Below are positions 56,365-64,000 of a DNA stretch of 64,000 nucleotides, in pieces. The translations under genes and the position numbers were made by a program. Each line of letters starts with the position of its first letter. The first letter of the stretch is position 1. This stretch comes from Chelatococcus albus. GTDB taxonomy: Bacteria > Pseudomonadota > Alphaproteobacteria > Rhizobiales > Beijerinckiaceae. The stretch spans positions 324,309 through 388,308 of the forward strand of contig NZ_JASJEV010000001.1 in the NCBI RefSeq assembly GCF_030067675.1. The letters are read 5' to 3'. The notes under the pieces were generated by a model. It made no database searches, was not told the origin of the DNA, and worked only from the letters and a program-made list of their open reading frames with translations.

Positions 56365-57618
56365 ATGGAGGGTTTGCTGCGGTTCGTGCTCGGTCGGCTG
56401 ATCGGCCGGGGAACGCTTGATGTGGCGGTCGGGGCCGGACGGCCCTTTCGCGTGGGCGACGGGACAGGCGAGCCGCTGGCTGTTCGTCTGTCGGGACGGC
56501 GTGCGGCCCTGCGCCTGATGCTCAATGCCGATCTCGCCTTCGGCGAACTTTACATGGACGGCGACCTCGCGGTGGAGCGTGGCGACATCGCCGACGTCAT
56601 CACCCTCGCCATGACCAATCTCAGGGACTTCCGCCCCAACCTGCCGATTCGCCTGGCGCGCTCCTGGCGAACCGCGGTTCGCTTCCTGCAGCAGCGCAAC
56701 GTCGCGCGCCGCGCGCGCCGCAACGTGGCGCACCACTACGATCTCGACGGGCGCCTCTACACGTTGTTCCTGGACGCCGACCGTCAGTATTCCTGCGCCT
56801 ATTTCGAAACGCCCGACCAGAGCCTCGACGATGCCCAGCTCGCCAAGAAGCGGCATATCGCGGCCAAGCTCCTCGTCGAGCCGGGCCAGCGCGTCCTCGA
56901 CATCGGTTCGGGCTGGGGCGGTCTGGCGCTCTACCTTGCGGAACGCTGCGACGCACGCGTCACCGGCATCACGCTGTCCACCGAGCAGCTCGCCGTGGCG
57001 CGCAACCGGGCCAAGGAGCGGAAGCTGCAGGATCGCGTCGATTTCCGCCTCGAGGACTATCGCCACGTGACGGACAGGTTCGACCGCATCGTCTCCGTCG
57101 GCATGTTCGAGCACGTCGGCGTGCCCTACTACCGGACCTTCTTCGACACGGCGGCGCGCCTGCTCACCGACGACGGCGTGATGCTCCTGCACTCCATCGG
57201 CCGCATGGGCGAGCCGGGCGCGACCAACCCGTGGATCGCCAAGTACATCTTCCCCGGCGGCTACATCCCGGCCCTGTCGGAGGTGCTGCCGGCGATCGAG
57301 AAATCGGGCCTCGTCGTCACCGACATCGAGATCCTGCGCCTGCACTATGCCGAGACCCTGAAGGCCTGGCGCGAGCGCTTCCATGCCCGGCGCGAGGAGG
57401 TGCTCGCCCTCTACGACGAGCGCTTCTTCCGCATGTGGGACTTCTATCTCGCCGCCTCGGAGATGTCGTTCCGGCACGACGGCATGATGGTCTTCCAGAT
57501 CCAGCTCGCGAAGCGTCAGGAGGCTGTGCCGCTGACGCGCGATTACATCGGCGCGCGCGAGAACGCGCTCAGGGCGCGCGAGGGCCACCGGCCGGATCTG
57601 CGGCTCGCGGGCGAGTAG
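56365..57618 (+). CDS. cfa: Cyclopropane-fatty-acyl-phospholipid synthase family protein
   Basis: A 417-residue SAM-dependent methyltransferase that adds a methylene bridge to unsaturated acyl chains of membrane lipids. It has an N-terminal lipid-binding region (RAALRLMLNADLAFGELYMD, DGDLAVERGDIADVI), NVAHHYDLDGRLYTLFLD and YSCAYFETPDQSLDDAQLAK leading to the SAM site VLDIGSGWGGLALYLAE, then IVSVGMFEHVGVPYYRTFFD and IFPGGYIPALSE, all characteristic. GGAG lies seven bases upstream of ATG 56365. It is a single gene between the rplI terminator and dnaB. Related enzymes make other branched or cyclic acyl chains, so the exact product is inferred. Confidence 0.92.
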   Translation: MEGLLRFVLGRLIGRGTLDVAVGAGRPFRVGDGTGEPLAVRLSGRRAALRLMLNADLAFGELYMDGDLAVERGDIADVITLAMTNLRDFRPNLPIRLARSWRTAVRFLQQRNVARRARRNVAHHYDLDGRLYTLFLDADRQYSCAYFETPDQSLDDAQLAKKRHIAAKLLVEPGQRVLDIGSGWGGLALYLAERCDARVTGITLSTEQLAVARNRAKERKLQDRVDFRLEDYRHVTDRFDRIVSVGMFEHVGVPYYRTFFDTAARLLTDDGVMLLHSIGRMGEPGATNPWIAKYIFPGGYIPALSEVLPAIEKSGLVVTDIEILRLHYAETLKAWRERFHARREEVLALYDERFFRMWDFYLAASEMSFRHDGMMVFQIQLAKRQEAVPLTRDYIGARENALRAREGHRPDLRLAGE

Positions 57619-57791
57619 TCCACCCCGGGGGCGTGACCGGCGCGACACGGTCAATCCGGGTGGCGGCACGGCTGTCAAAGTTTCGTTAACCCTGTGAATC
57701 ATGGGTGCGCCGGCCGGGCTCGCGCAGGCCATGCGCCGTTCCGCCGGGGCGGCATGCTAGGCTCGCCACATCCGGAATCACGGTTCAGCGA

Positions 57792-59282
57792 ATGTCGTCC
57801 GCCAACTCCCTCGTCGCGCGCTTCGAGACGGGGCACGAGCCCGAATATCGCCAGGCTCCCGCCAATATCGACGCCGAGCAGGCCCTGCTCGGCGCCGTCC
57901 TCGTCAACAACGAGGCCTATTTCCGCGTGTCCGACTTCCTGGCGCCGGAGCATTTCCACGAACCGGTGCACCGGCGCATCTTCGAGGTGGCGACCGCCCT
58001 GATCAAGGCGGGCAAGATCGCCACGCCGATCACGCTCAAGACCTATCTCGGCGACGCCGACCTCGGCGGCGTGACCGTGTCGCAATATCTGGCGCGGCTC
58101 GCGGCCGAAGCGACCACCATCATCAACGCCGAGGACTACGGGCGCACGATCCACGACCTCGCGGTGCGGCGCAACCTGATCAGCATTGGCGAGGACCTCG
58201 TCAACACGGCCTACGACGCGCCGGTGGAATCCTCCCCGCGCGACCAGATCGAGGAGGCCGAGCGCAAGCTTTATGCCCTTGCCGAGACCGGCCGCTACGA
58301 CGGCGGATTCCAGCGCTTCGCCGACGCGCTGACGGCGGCGATCGACGTCGCCGCCGCCGCCTACAAGCGCGAGGGCAAGCTCTCCGGCATCGCCACCGGC
58401 CTCATCGACCTCGACCGGCAGATGGGTGGCCTGCAGCCCTCCGACCTCATCATCCTCGCGGGCCGCCCGGCCATGGGCAAGACCTCGCTCGCCACCAACA
58501 TCGCCTTCAACGTCGCCAGGGCCTACCGCGGCGAGAAGCAGCCTGACGGCTCGACGAAGACGGTGAATGGCGGCATCGTCGGCTTCTTTTCGCTCGAAAT
58601 GTCGGCCGAGCAGCTCGCCACCCGCATCATCGCCGAGCAGTCGGGCGTACCCTCCTACAGGATCCGCCGTGGCGACATCCGCGAGGAGGAGTTCTACAAG
58701 GTCACCGAGGCGGCACGCGAAATGCAGATGCTGCCCTTCTACATCGACCAGACGGGTGGCCTCTCCATCGCCCAGCTCGCCGCCCGCGCGCGCCGCCTGA
58801 AGCGCCAGCGCGGCCTCGACCTCCTCGTGGTCGACTACCTGCAGCTCCTCTCGGGCTCACAGAGGAAGGGCGACAACCGCGTCCAGGAACTCACCGAAAT
58901 CACCACGGGCCTCAAGGCACTCGCCAAGGAGCTCGCGGTTCCGCTCATCGCACTCTCGCAGCTCTCCCGCCAGGTGGAAGCGCGCGACGACAAGCGGCCG
59001 CAGCTCGCCGATCTGCGCGAATCAGGCTCCATCGAGCAGGACGCCGACGTCGTCATGTTCGTGTATCGCGAGGAATACTACCTGAAGAACAAGGAGCCGA
59101 AGCCCGGCACGGAAGAGCATTTCAAGTGGCAGACGGAGATGGATCAGGCACACGGCAAGGCAGAGGTGATCATCGGCAAGCAGCGTCACGGCCCCACAGG
59201 CACCGTGCAGCTCTCCTTCCAGGCGGACGTGACGCGCTTCGGTAACCTCGCACAGGAAGACCATCTGCCCGAACAGATGTAA
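57792..59282 (+). CDS. dnaB: Replicative DNA helicase DnaB
   Basis: DnaB is the hexameric helicase that unwinds DNA at the fork. The 496-residue protein has the N-terminal collar domain (RQAPANIDAEQALLGAVLVN), the linker, and a RecA-type ATPase with Walker A GRPAMGKTSLATNIAFN, Walker B LLVVDYLQLLSG, and the arginine-finger segment ADLRESGSIEQDADVVMFVY, ending with EVIIGKQRHGPTGTVQLSF. No intein interrupts it. ATG 57792 is preferred over an open upstream stretch of 29 codons. alr follows after 46 bases. Confidence 0.97.
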   Translation: MSSANSLVARFETGHEPEYRQAPANIDAEQALLGAVLVNNEAYFRVSDFLAPEHFHEPVHRRIFEVATALIKAGKIATPITLKTYLGDADLGGVTVSQYLARLAAEATTIINAEDYGRTIHDLAVRRNLISIGEDLVNTAYDAPVESSPRDQIEEAERKLYALAETGRYDGGFQRFADALTAAIDVAAAAYKREGKLSGIATGLIDLDRQMGGLQPSDLIILAGRPAMGKTSLATNIAFNVARAYRGEKQPDGSTKTVNGGIVGFFSLEMSAEQLATRIIAEQSGVPSYRIRRGDIREEEFYKVTEAAREMQMLPFYIDQTGGLSIAQLAARARRLKRQRGLDLLVVDYLQLLSGSQRKGDNRVQELTEITTGLKALAKELAVPLIALSQLSRQVEARDDKRPQLADLRESGSIEQDADVVMFVYREEYYLKNKEPKPGTEEHFKWQTEMDQAHGKAEVIIGKQRHGPTGTVQLSFQADVTRFGNLAQEDHLPEQM

Positions 59283-59328
59283 TGATCGCGCCAGCAAGGT
59301 CCCATCAGACGCGAAGCTGAGAGCCGCA

Positions 59329-60477
59329 TTGACCCACGTCCTCGATCTGCCCCCGCCCGCAACGAGCATCCCCGAGGCCGAGGCCGGCGGCATCCTGACC
59401 ATCGACCTCGCGGCGCTCGCCGCCAACTGGCGCCTCCTGCGCGACCGGGCGAGAGGTGCCGAATGCGCGGCGGTCGTGAAGGCGGATGCCTACGGCATCG
59501 GCATCGAGGCCGCCGTACCGGCGCTGTTCGCTGCCGGCTGCCGCACCTTCTTCGTGGCGCATCTGCAGGAGGCGACGCGGGCGCGCGCCGTCTGCCAGGA
59601 CGCGACGATCTACGTGCTCAACGGCCTCCTCGTCGGAACGGCGCCGGCCTATGCGACGCATGGCCTGCGGCCGGTCCTCGGCTCCCGGGAGGAGATCGAG
59701 GAGTGGGCCGCCTTCTGCCGCGCGGCGGGACGGAGGCTCCCGGCCGCAGTTCATGCCGACACGGGCATGAACCGCCTCGGCCTCAGGGCGGAGGAAGCAG
59801 CCGCCCTGGCCGCCGAGGGAGCCCTGCCGGATTTCGAGCCGGCGCTCCTCATGAGCCACCTCGTCTCCGCCGACGAGCCGGACCATCCGGTCACGGCACG
59901 GCAGATCGCCGCTTTCCTCGCCCTGCGCGAGCGCTTCCCCGGGGTGCCGGCCTCGCTGTGCAACTCCTCGGGCATCTTCCTGCGCCTGCAGCCACATCTC
60001 GACCTGGTGCGCCCGGGCTACGCCCTCTATGGCGGCAATCCGATGCCAGGGGCCGACAATCCGATGCGCCCGGTCGTGCATCTCGCCGGCCGCATCATCC
60101 AGCTGCGCTGGGCTGCCGACGGAGAGACGGTCGGCTACAACGCCCACTGGACGGCGCAGGGCCGGCGGCGGATCGCCACCATCTCGGTCGGCTATGCGGA
60201 CGGCTACCTGCGCGCCGCCAGCGCCACCAACCTGAAGGCCGGCGGCGAGGCCGTGGTGGCAGGGGTCCGCTGCCCCTTCGCCGGTCGCGTGTCCATGGAC
60301 CTCATCACCATTGACGTGAGCGGCGTGCCCGAAGACAGCATCGCGCGCGGCGACCTCGTGACGCTGATCGGCGACGGTATCGGCATCGACGAGGTGGGCG
60401 CCCGCTGCGGCACCATCGGCTACGAGGTGCTGACGAGCCTCGGACGGCGCTACGCGCGCCGCTACGTCGGGTCCTGA
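59329..60477 (+). CDS. alr: Alanine racemase
   Basis: Alr makes D-alanine for peptidoglycan. The 382-residue PLP enzyme has the PLP lysine in CAAVVKADAYGIG, the TGMNRLGLRAEE stretch, the CNSSGIFL segment, RPGYALYGGNPMPG, and the second catalytic residue region ISVGYADGYLRAAS with the tyrosine, then VAGVRCPFAGRVSMDLITID. It starts at TTG 59329, with only a weak upstream site; no other start lies close before the first conserved strand (GGILTIDLAALAANWRLL). It lies between dnaB and radA, three bases before the latter, and all three are probably co-transcribed. Confidence 0.95.
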   Translation: MTHVLDLPPPATSIPEAEAGGILTIDLAALAANWRLLRDRARGAECAAVVKADAYGIGIEAAVPALFAAGCRTFFVAHLQEATRARAVCQDATIYVLNGLLVGTAPAYATHGLRPVLGSREEIEEWAAFCRAAGRRLPAAVHADTGMNRLGLRAEEAAALAAEGALPDFEPALLMSHLVSADEPDHPVTARQIAAFLALRERFPGVPASLCNSSGIFLRLQPHLDLVRPGYALYGGNPMPGADNPMRPVVHLAGRIIQLRWAADGETVGYNAHWTAQGRRRIATISVGYADGYLRAASATNLKAGGEAVVAGVRCPFAGRVSMDLITIDVSGVPEDSIARGDLVTLIGDGIGIDEVGARCGTIGYEVLTSLGRRYARRYVGS

Positions 60478-60480
60478 CGC

Positions 60481-61899
60481 GTGGCGCGCCGTGGCCCCAC
60501 CTTCGTCTGCCAGAGCTGCGGCGCCGTCTACGGTCGCTGGCAGGGCAAGTGCGACGCCTGCGGCGCCTGGAACAGCCTCGCCGAGGAGGCGGCCGAAGCG
60601 CCCCTGCCCGCGGCAGGCGCCGTGCGCGCGGCGGGGCGCGTCAAGGGGCGCATCTTCGCCCTCGAGGGGCTGAAGGGCGACAGCCGCGAGGCGCCACGCG
60701 TCGCCTCGGGCATCGGCGAACTCGACCGGGTGACCGGCGGCGGCTTCGTGCACGGCTCCGTCATCCTGATCGGCGGCGATCCGGGCATCGGCAAGTCGAC
60801 CCTGCTGATGCAGGCCTGCGCCGCGCTTGCGCGGCGTGGCCTCCGCGTCGCCTACATCTCGGGCGAGGAGGCGGTGGCGCAGGTGCGCCTGCGCGCCGAA
60901 CGGCTCGGCCTCGCCGACGCTCCCGTCGAGCTGGCGGCCGAAACCAATGTCGAGGACATCGTCGCCACGCTGTCGCAGGGCGCGACGCCGCGGCTCGCCG
61001 TCATCGACTCGATCCAGACGATGTGGACCGGCACGGTCGAGGCTGCGCCCGGCACGGTGACCCAGGTGCGCGGCAGCGCGCAGAGCCTCATCCGCTTCGC
61101 CAAGACGAGCGGCACGGCCATCATCCTCGTCGGCCACGTCACCAAGGACGGGCAGATCGCTGGCCCGCGCGTCGTCGAGCACATGGTGGACGCGGTCGTC
61201 TCCTTCGAGGGCGACAGCGGGCATCACTTCCGCATCCTGCGCGCCGTCAAGAACCGCTTCGGCCCGACGGACGAGATCGGTGTCTTCGAGATGACGGGCC
61301 GGGGCTTGTCGGAGGTACCCAATCCCTCCGCCCTCTTCCTCGCCGGGCGCGACCTCTCCGCCCCGGGCACGGCCGTTTTCGCCGGCATGGAGGGCACCCG
61401 GCCGCTGCTTGTCGAGATCCAGGCCCTCGTCGCGCCGACCTCGCTCGGCACACCGCGACGCGCCGTCGTCGGCTGGGACCCGGCGCGTCTGTCCATGGTG
61501 CTCGCCGTGCTCGAGGCCCACGGTGGCCTCAAGCTCGGCATGCACGACGTCTATCTGAACGTCGCCGGCGGCCTGCGCATCGCGGAGCCGGCAGCCGACC
61601 TTGCCGCCGCGGCGGCGCTCGTCTCCTCGCTCGCCGGGGTGCCCCTGTCGCCCGAGACCGTGCATTTCGGCGAGATCGGCCTCTCCGGTGCCATCCGCCC
61701 GGTGGCGCAAGCCCCGGCCCGGCTGAAGGAGGCGGCGAAGCTCGGTTTCGCCCGCGCCGTCGCCCCCCCGACGGCGCGCGAGCCGGGCGATGCGCCGCCG
61801 CTCGCGCTTGCCGGTGTCGGCCACATCACCGACCTTGTCGCCGCCATCGCGGCGACCGCGCCGCGGGCGCGGCCCGTCTTGCGGCAGGCGGACAGGTGA
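60481..61899 (+). CDS. radA: DNA repair protein RadA
   Basis: RadA is a RecA-like branch-migration helicase in recombination repair. The 472-residue protein has the N-terminal zinc finger (CQSCGAVYGRWQGKCDACGA), Walker A IGGDPGIGKSTLLMQ, Walker B RLAVIDSIQTMW, the RadA-specific KNRFG motif (AVKNRFGPTDEIGVFEMTGR), and a C-terminal Lon-protease-like domain that begins near GTRPLLVEIQALVAPTSLGT. It starts at GTG 60481, three bases after the alr stop. cvpA follows after 90 bases. Confidence 0.96.
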   Translation: MARRGPTFVCQSCGAVYGRWQGKCDACGAWNSLAEEAAEAPLPAAGAVRAAGRVKGRIFALEGLKGDSREAPRVASGIGELDRVTGGGFVHGSVILIGGDPGIGKSTLLMQACAALARRGLRVAYISGEEAVAQVRLRAERLGLADAPVELAAETNVEDIVATLSQGATPRLAVIDSIQTMWTGTVEAAPGTVTQVRGSAQSLIRFAKTSGTAIILVGHVTKDGQIAGPRVVEHMVDAVVSFEGDSGHHFRILRAVKNRFGPTDEIGVFEMTGRGLSEVPNPSALFLAGRDLSAPGTAVFAGMEGTRPLLVEIQALVAPTSLGTPRRAVVGWDPARLSMVLAVLEAHGGLKLGMHDVYLNVAGGLRIAEPAADLAAAAALVSSLAGVPLSPETVHFGEIGLSGAIRPVAQAPARLKEAAKLGFARAVAPPTAREPGDAPPLALAGVGHITDLVAAIAATAPRARPVLRQADR

Positions 61900-61989
61900 C
61901 GCAGCGGTTAACGCGAGCTATACACCGGGCGCCGCCGCTCGATGCGGGCGGCGCCTCGATTCCGTCCTGAGCTGCAGGCCGCGTCCTCC

Positions 61990-62697
61990 ATGCCCGTTGC
62001 GCTTCTCGACCTCATCGTCCTCGGCATCGTGCTGATTTCGGCGCTGCTCGCGGCGGTTCGCGGCTTCACCCGCGAGGTGCTCGCCATCGCGTCCTGGGCG
62101 GTCGCCGCCGTGGCGGCGCTCGTTCTGCATCCTTACGCACTGCCCTACGTCCGCGAGCACATCTCCAACGCCAATATCGCGCTCGCTGTGGCGATCGCCG
62201 CCATATTCCTGGTGACGCTCGTCGTCGTCTCCTTCATCACCGTGCGGCTGTCGGACATCGTGCTCGATTCGCGCATCGGCGCGCTCGACCGCACGCTCGG
62301 ATTCCTGTTTGGCGCGGCGCGCGGCCTCCTGATCTGCATCGTCGGCTTCATGTTCTTCAACTGGCTCGTGCCGGAGAAGATGCAGCCGGAATGGGCGCGC
62401 AACGCCCGGGCCCGCCCCTTCCTGCAGGCGAGCGGCGATCGCCTGATGGCGATGTTGCCCGACGACCCCGAAAGCACCATCTTGCAGAAGCTGAAGCGGC
62501 CGAAGACGGACGGGGAGCCGTCCGAGCCGCCCGCCGAAGCGGAGCCGCGCGCCCCCGGCACATCGCCGGCGACACCGGGTCAGCGTTCGGACAACGGCAC
62601 GCGGCCGGGTTACAATCAGGCCGACCGGCGGGGGCTCGAGCAGCTCGTCGGCGGCACGGCCAGGGGACATGTGCAAGGGGCTGCGACCCAACGGTGA
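61990..62697 (+). CDS. cvpA: CvpA family membrane protein
   Basis: A 235-residue protein of the colicin V production family, with four membrane helices (about 5-25, 30-48, 62-85 and 105-122). It starts MPVALLDLIVLGIVLISALL, has the signature RGFTREVLAIASWAVAAVAA and LGFLFGAARGLLICIVGFMF, and ends with a disordered proline-rich cytoplasmic tail. CvpA is linked to envelope integrity and commonly precedes purF, as here, 66 bases upstream. ATG 61990 is chosen over ATG 61942 because the extra 16 residues are outside the family pattern. Confidence 0.9.
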   Translation: MPVALLDLIVLGIVLISALLAAVRGFTREVLAIASWAVAAVAALVLHPYALPYVREHISNANIALAVAIAAIFLVTLVVVSFITVRLSDIVLDSRIGALDRTLGFLFGAARGLLICIVGFMFFNWLVPEKMQPEWARNARARPFLQASGDRLMAMLPDDPESTILQKLKRPKTDGEPSEPPAEAEPRAPGTSPATPGQRSDNGTRPGYNQADRRGLEQLVGGTARGHVQGAATQR

Positions 62698-62763
62698 CGG
62701 CAACCCGCCTTCGGCGAGTGCTGCGCGACGGATGACGGTGGTGGGCGACCGTCGGAGGAGGCC

Positions 62764-64000
62764 ATGGCCCGCGAGGCGGGCGATGGCGAGGTGCTTGCGA
62801 GCGAGACGATGAACGAGTTCGATCTGGACGGCGATACGCTGCGCGAGGAGTGCGGCGTTTTCGGCATTTTCGGCCATCCCGACGCGGCGGCGATCACCGC
62901 CCTCGGCCTGCACGCCCTGCAGCACCGCGGACAGGAGGCGGCCGGTATCGTCTCCTTCGACGGCAAGCGTTTCCATTCCGAGCGCCGTCATGGCCTCGTC
63001 GGCGACAATTTTTCCGACCGCAGCACCATCGAACGCCTGGCCGGCTCGGTCGCCATCGGCCACGTGCGCTATGCCACCACGGGCGAGACCGTCCTGCGCA
63101 ACGTGCAGCCGCTTTTCGCCGAACTCGGCGGCGGCGGGTTCGCCGTGGCCCACAACGGCAACCTGACCAATGCGCTGACGCTCAGGCGCGAGCTTGTACG
63201 GGACGGTGCCATCTGCCAGTCGACGAGCGATACGGAGGTCATCCTCCATCTCGTCGCGCGCAGCCGGCGCACGCGCTTCGTCGACCGCTTCATCGACGCG
63301 CTGCGCCAGATCGAGGGAGCCTATTCCTTCGTCGGGCTGACCAACAAGAAGCTCGTCGGCGCGCGCGATCCGCTCGGCATCCGCCCGCTGGTGCTCGGCG
63401 AGCTCGACGGCCGCTACATCCTCGCCTCCGAGACCTGCGCGCTCGACATCATCGGCGCGCGTTTCATCCGCGATGTCGAGAACGGCGAGATCGTGGTCAT
63501 TTCCGACACGGGGCTCGAATCGATCAAGCCCTTCCCGCCGCAGCCAATGCGGCCCTGCATCTTCGAGTACATCTATTTCGCCCGGCCGGATTCCATCGTC
63601 CACGGCCGCAATGTCTATGAAGTGCGCAAGCGCATGGGCGCGGAACTCGCGCGCGAGGCGCCCGCCGCGGCCGACGTGGTCGTGCCCGTGCCGGATTCCG
63701 GCGTGCCGGCGGCCATCGGCTATGCGCAGAGCTGCGGCATTCCCTATGAGCTCGGCATCATCCGCAACCATTATGTCGGCCGCACCTTCATCCAGCCGAC
63801 GCAGTCGGTGCGCGAGCTCGGCGTGCGCATGAAGCATTCCGCCAACCGCGGCGCCGTCGCCGGCAAACGCATCGTCCTCGTCGACGATTCGATCGTGCGC
63901 GGCACGACGTCGGTGAAGATCGTGAAGATGATGCGCGATGCAGGGGCTACGGAGGTGCACTTCCGCATCGCGAGCCCGCCGATCGCCTATCCCGACTACT
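62764..64000 (+). CDS. purF: Amidophosphoribosyltransferase, N-terminal part (cut by window edge)
   Basis: PurF makes phosphoribosylamine from PRPP and glutamine, the first step of purine synthesis. About 412 codons are in the window; the gene runs off the right edge, and roughly 80 C-terminal residues are missing. After a propeptide of 29 residues comes the catalytic cysteine (EECGVFGIFGH), then LHALQHRGQEAAGIVSFDG, RYATTGETVLRNVQPLFAEL and VAHNGNLTNALTLR in the glutaminase domain, and the PRPP-binding loop IVLVDDSIVRGTTSVKIVKM in the transferase domain. GGAGGAGGCC precedes ATG 62764. Confidence 0.96.
   Translation, partial: MAREAGDGEVLASETMNEFDLDGDTLREECGVFGIFGHPDAAAITALGLHALQHRGQEAAGIVSFDGKRFHSERRHGLVGDNFSDRSTIERLAGSVAIGHVRYATTGETVLRNVQPLFAELGGGGFAVAHNGNLTNALTLRRELVRDGAICQSTSDTEVILHLVARSRRTRFVDRFIDALRQIEGAYSFVGLTNKKLVGARDPLGIRPLVLGELDGRYILASETCALDIIGARFIRDVENGEIVVISDTGLESIKPFPPQPMRPCIFEYIYFARPDSIVHGRNVYEVRKRMGAELAREAPAAADVVVPVPDSGVPAAIGYAQSCGIPYELGIIRNHYVGRTFIQPTQSVRELGVRMKHSANRGAVAGKRIVLVDDSIVRGTTSVKIVKMMRDAGATEVHFRIASPPIAYPDY

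Noticed and set aside
57680-57700. TTAACC near 57684 as a CtrA site for dnaB
   Set aside because: Only a half-site; the second TTAA at the required 7-base spacing is missing.
59305-61824. An 839-codon minus-strand open frame opposite alr and radA
   Set aside because: Antisense shadow of two clear genes; no domain, and low-complexity composition typical of such shadows.
61918-63960. A 680-codon minus-strand open frame opposite cvpA and purF
   Set aside because: Same reason: PurF and CvpA on the plus strand are unmistakable and explain the open frame.

Overview
The window is a 64-kb piece of a GC-rich alphaproteobacterial chromosome, almost certainly order Hyphomicrobiales (Rhizobiales). The evidence is gene content and order: plsX-fabH-ihfA-merR, acpS-lepB-rnc-era, nrdR-ribD-ribE-ribH-nusB, the LdtR/L,D-transpeptidase pair, a Cbp3-type cytochrome bc1 chaperone, a HemB without the zinc cysteines, and many GTG/TTG starts with ATGA/GTGA/TTGA overlaps. 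I cannot name the genus. No insertion sequence, prophage, CRISPR array or rRNA operon was seen. Most of the window is core chromosome with a few accessory or decaying patches.

Layout. 1-0.9 kb: edge fragment of heme A synthase and a DUF2842 gene. 0.9-11.5 kb: an exopolysaccharide locus on both strands (polysaccharide deacetylase, CelD-like acetyltransferase, Wzc-like co-polymerase with a degenerate kinase domain, short Wza-like export lipoprotein, two GT4 glycosyltransferases, undecaprenyl-phosphate sugar phosphotransferase, Wzy-like polymerase). No Wzx flippase is visible. 11.6-13.9 kb: a small unknown gene, a soluble chemoreceptor and tRNA-Pro(GGG). 13.9-18.9 kb: MerR regulator, IHF-alpha, FabH, PlsX, DUF177 and Cbp3 chaperone on the minus strand, with a BamE-type lipoprotein diverging. 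19.1-28.5 kb: a long minus-strand run glyA-nrdR-ribD-ribE-ribH-nusB-thiL-MFS-hppA joining one-carbon, riboflavin and thiamine metabolism to a proton-pumping pyrophosphatase.

28.6-29.8 kb is a decaying patch: a PmtA-like methyltransferase with an in-frame TAG, and the apparent scar of a deleted two-component system. 29.9-33.8 kb: L,D-transpeptidase, its regulator LdtR, a DUF6163 membrane protein and an enoyl-CoA hydratase family enzyme. 34-40.5 kb, plus strand: hemB, an unusual lipoprotein-LivH fusion, threonine ammonia-lyase, RDD protein, Bpt aminoacyltransferase, BioY and DUF1284. 40.5-44.8 kb is the most distinctive accessory segment: a diheme peroxidase fused to a cupredoxin, overlapping an upstream gene for a periplasmic histidine-bearing helical protein. 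Both diverge from a PiuC-type Fe(II)/2-oxoglutarate hydroxylase across an AT-rich region with a good inverted repeat. An EntS-like MFS exporter follows.

45-53.5 kb: VOC protein, ParC, RecO, a flavin oxidoreductase, Era, RNase III, signal peptidase I, AcpS and PdxJ. 53.7-64 kb, plus strand: rpsF-rpsR-DUF2232-rplI ending in a UUCG terminator, then cfa, dnaB, alr, radA, cvpA and purF (cut by the right edge). I found no convincing wholly new system. The best candidates for novelty are the peroxidase-cupredoxin/helical protein/hydroxylase module, the lipoprotein-LivH fusion, and the CTG-initiated glycosyltransferase.
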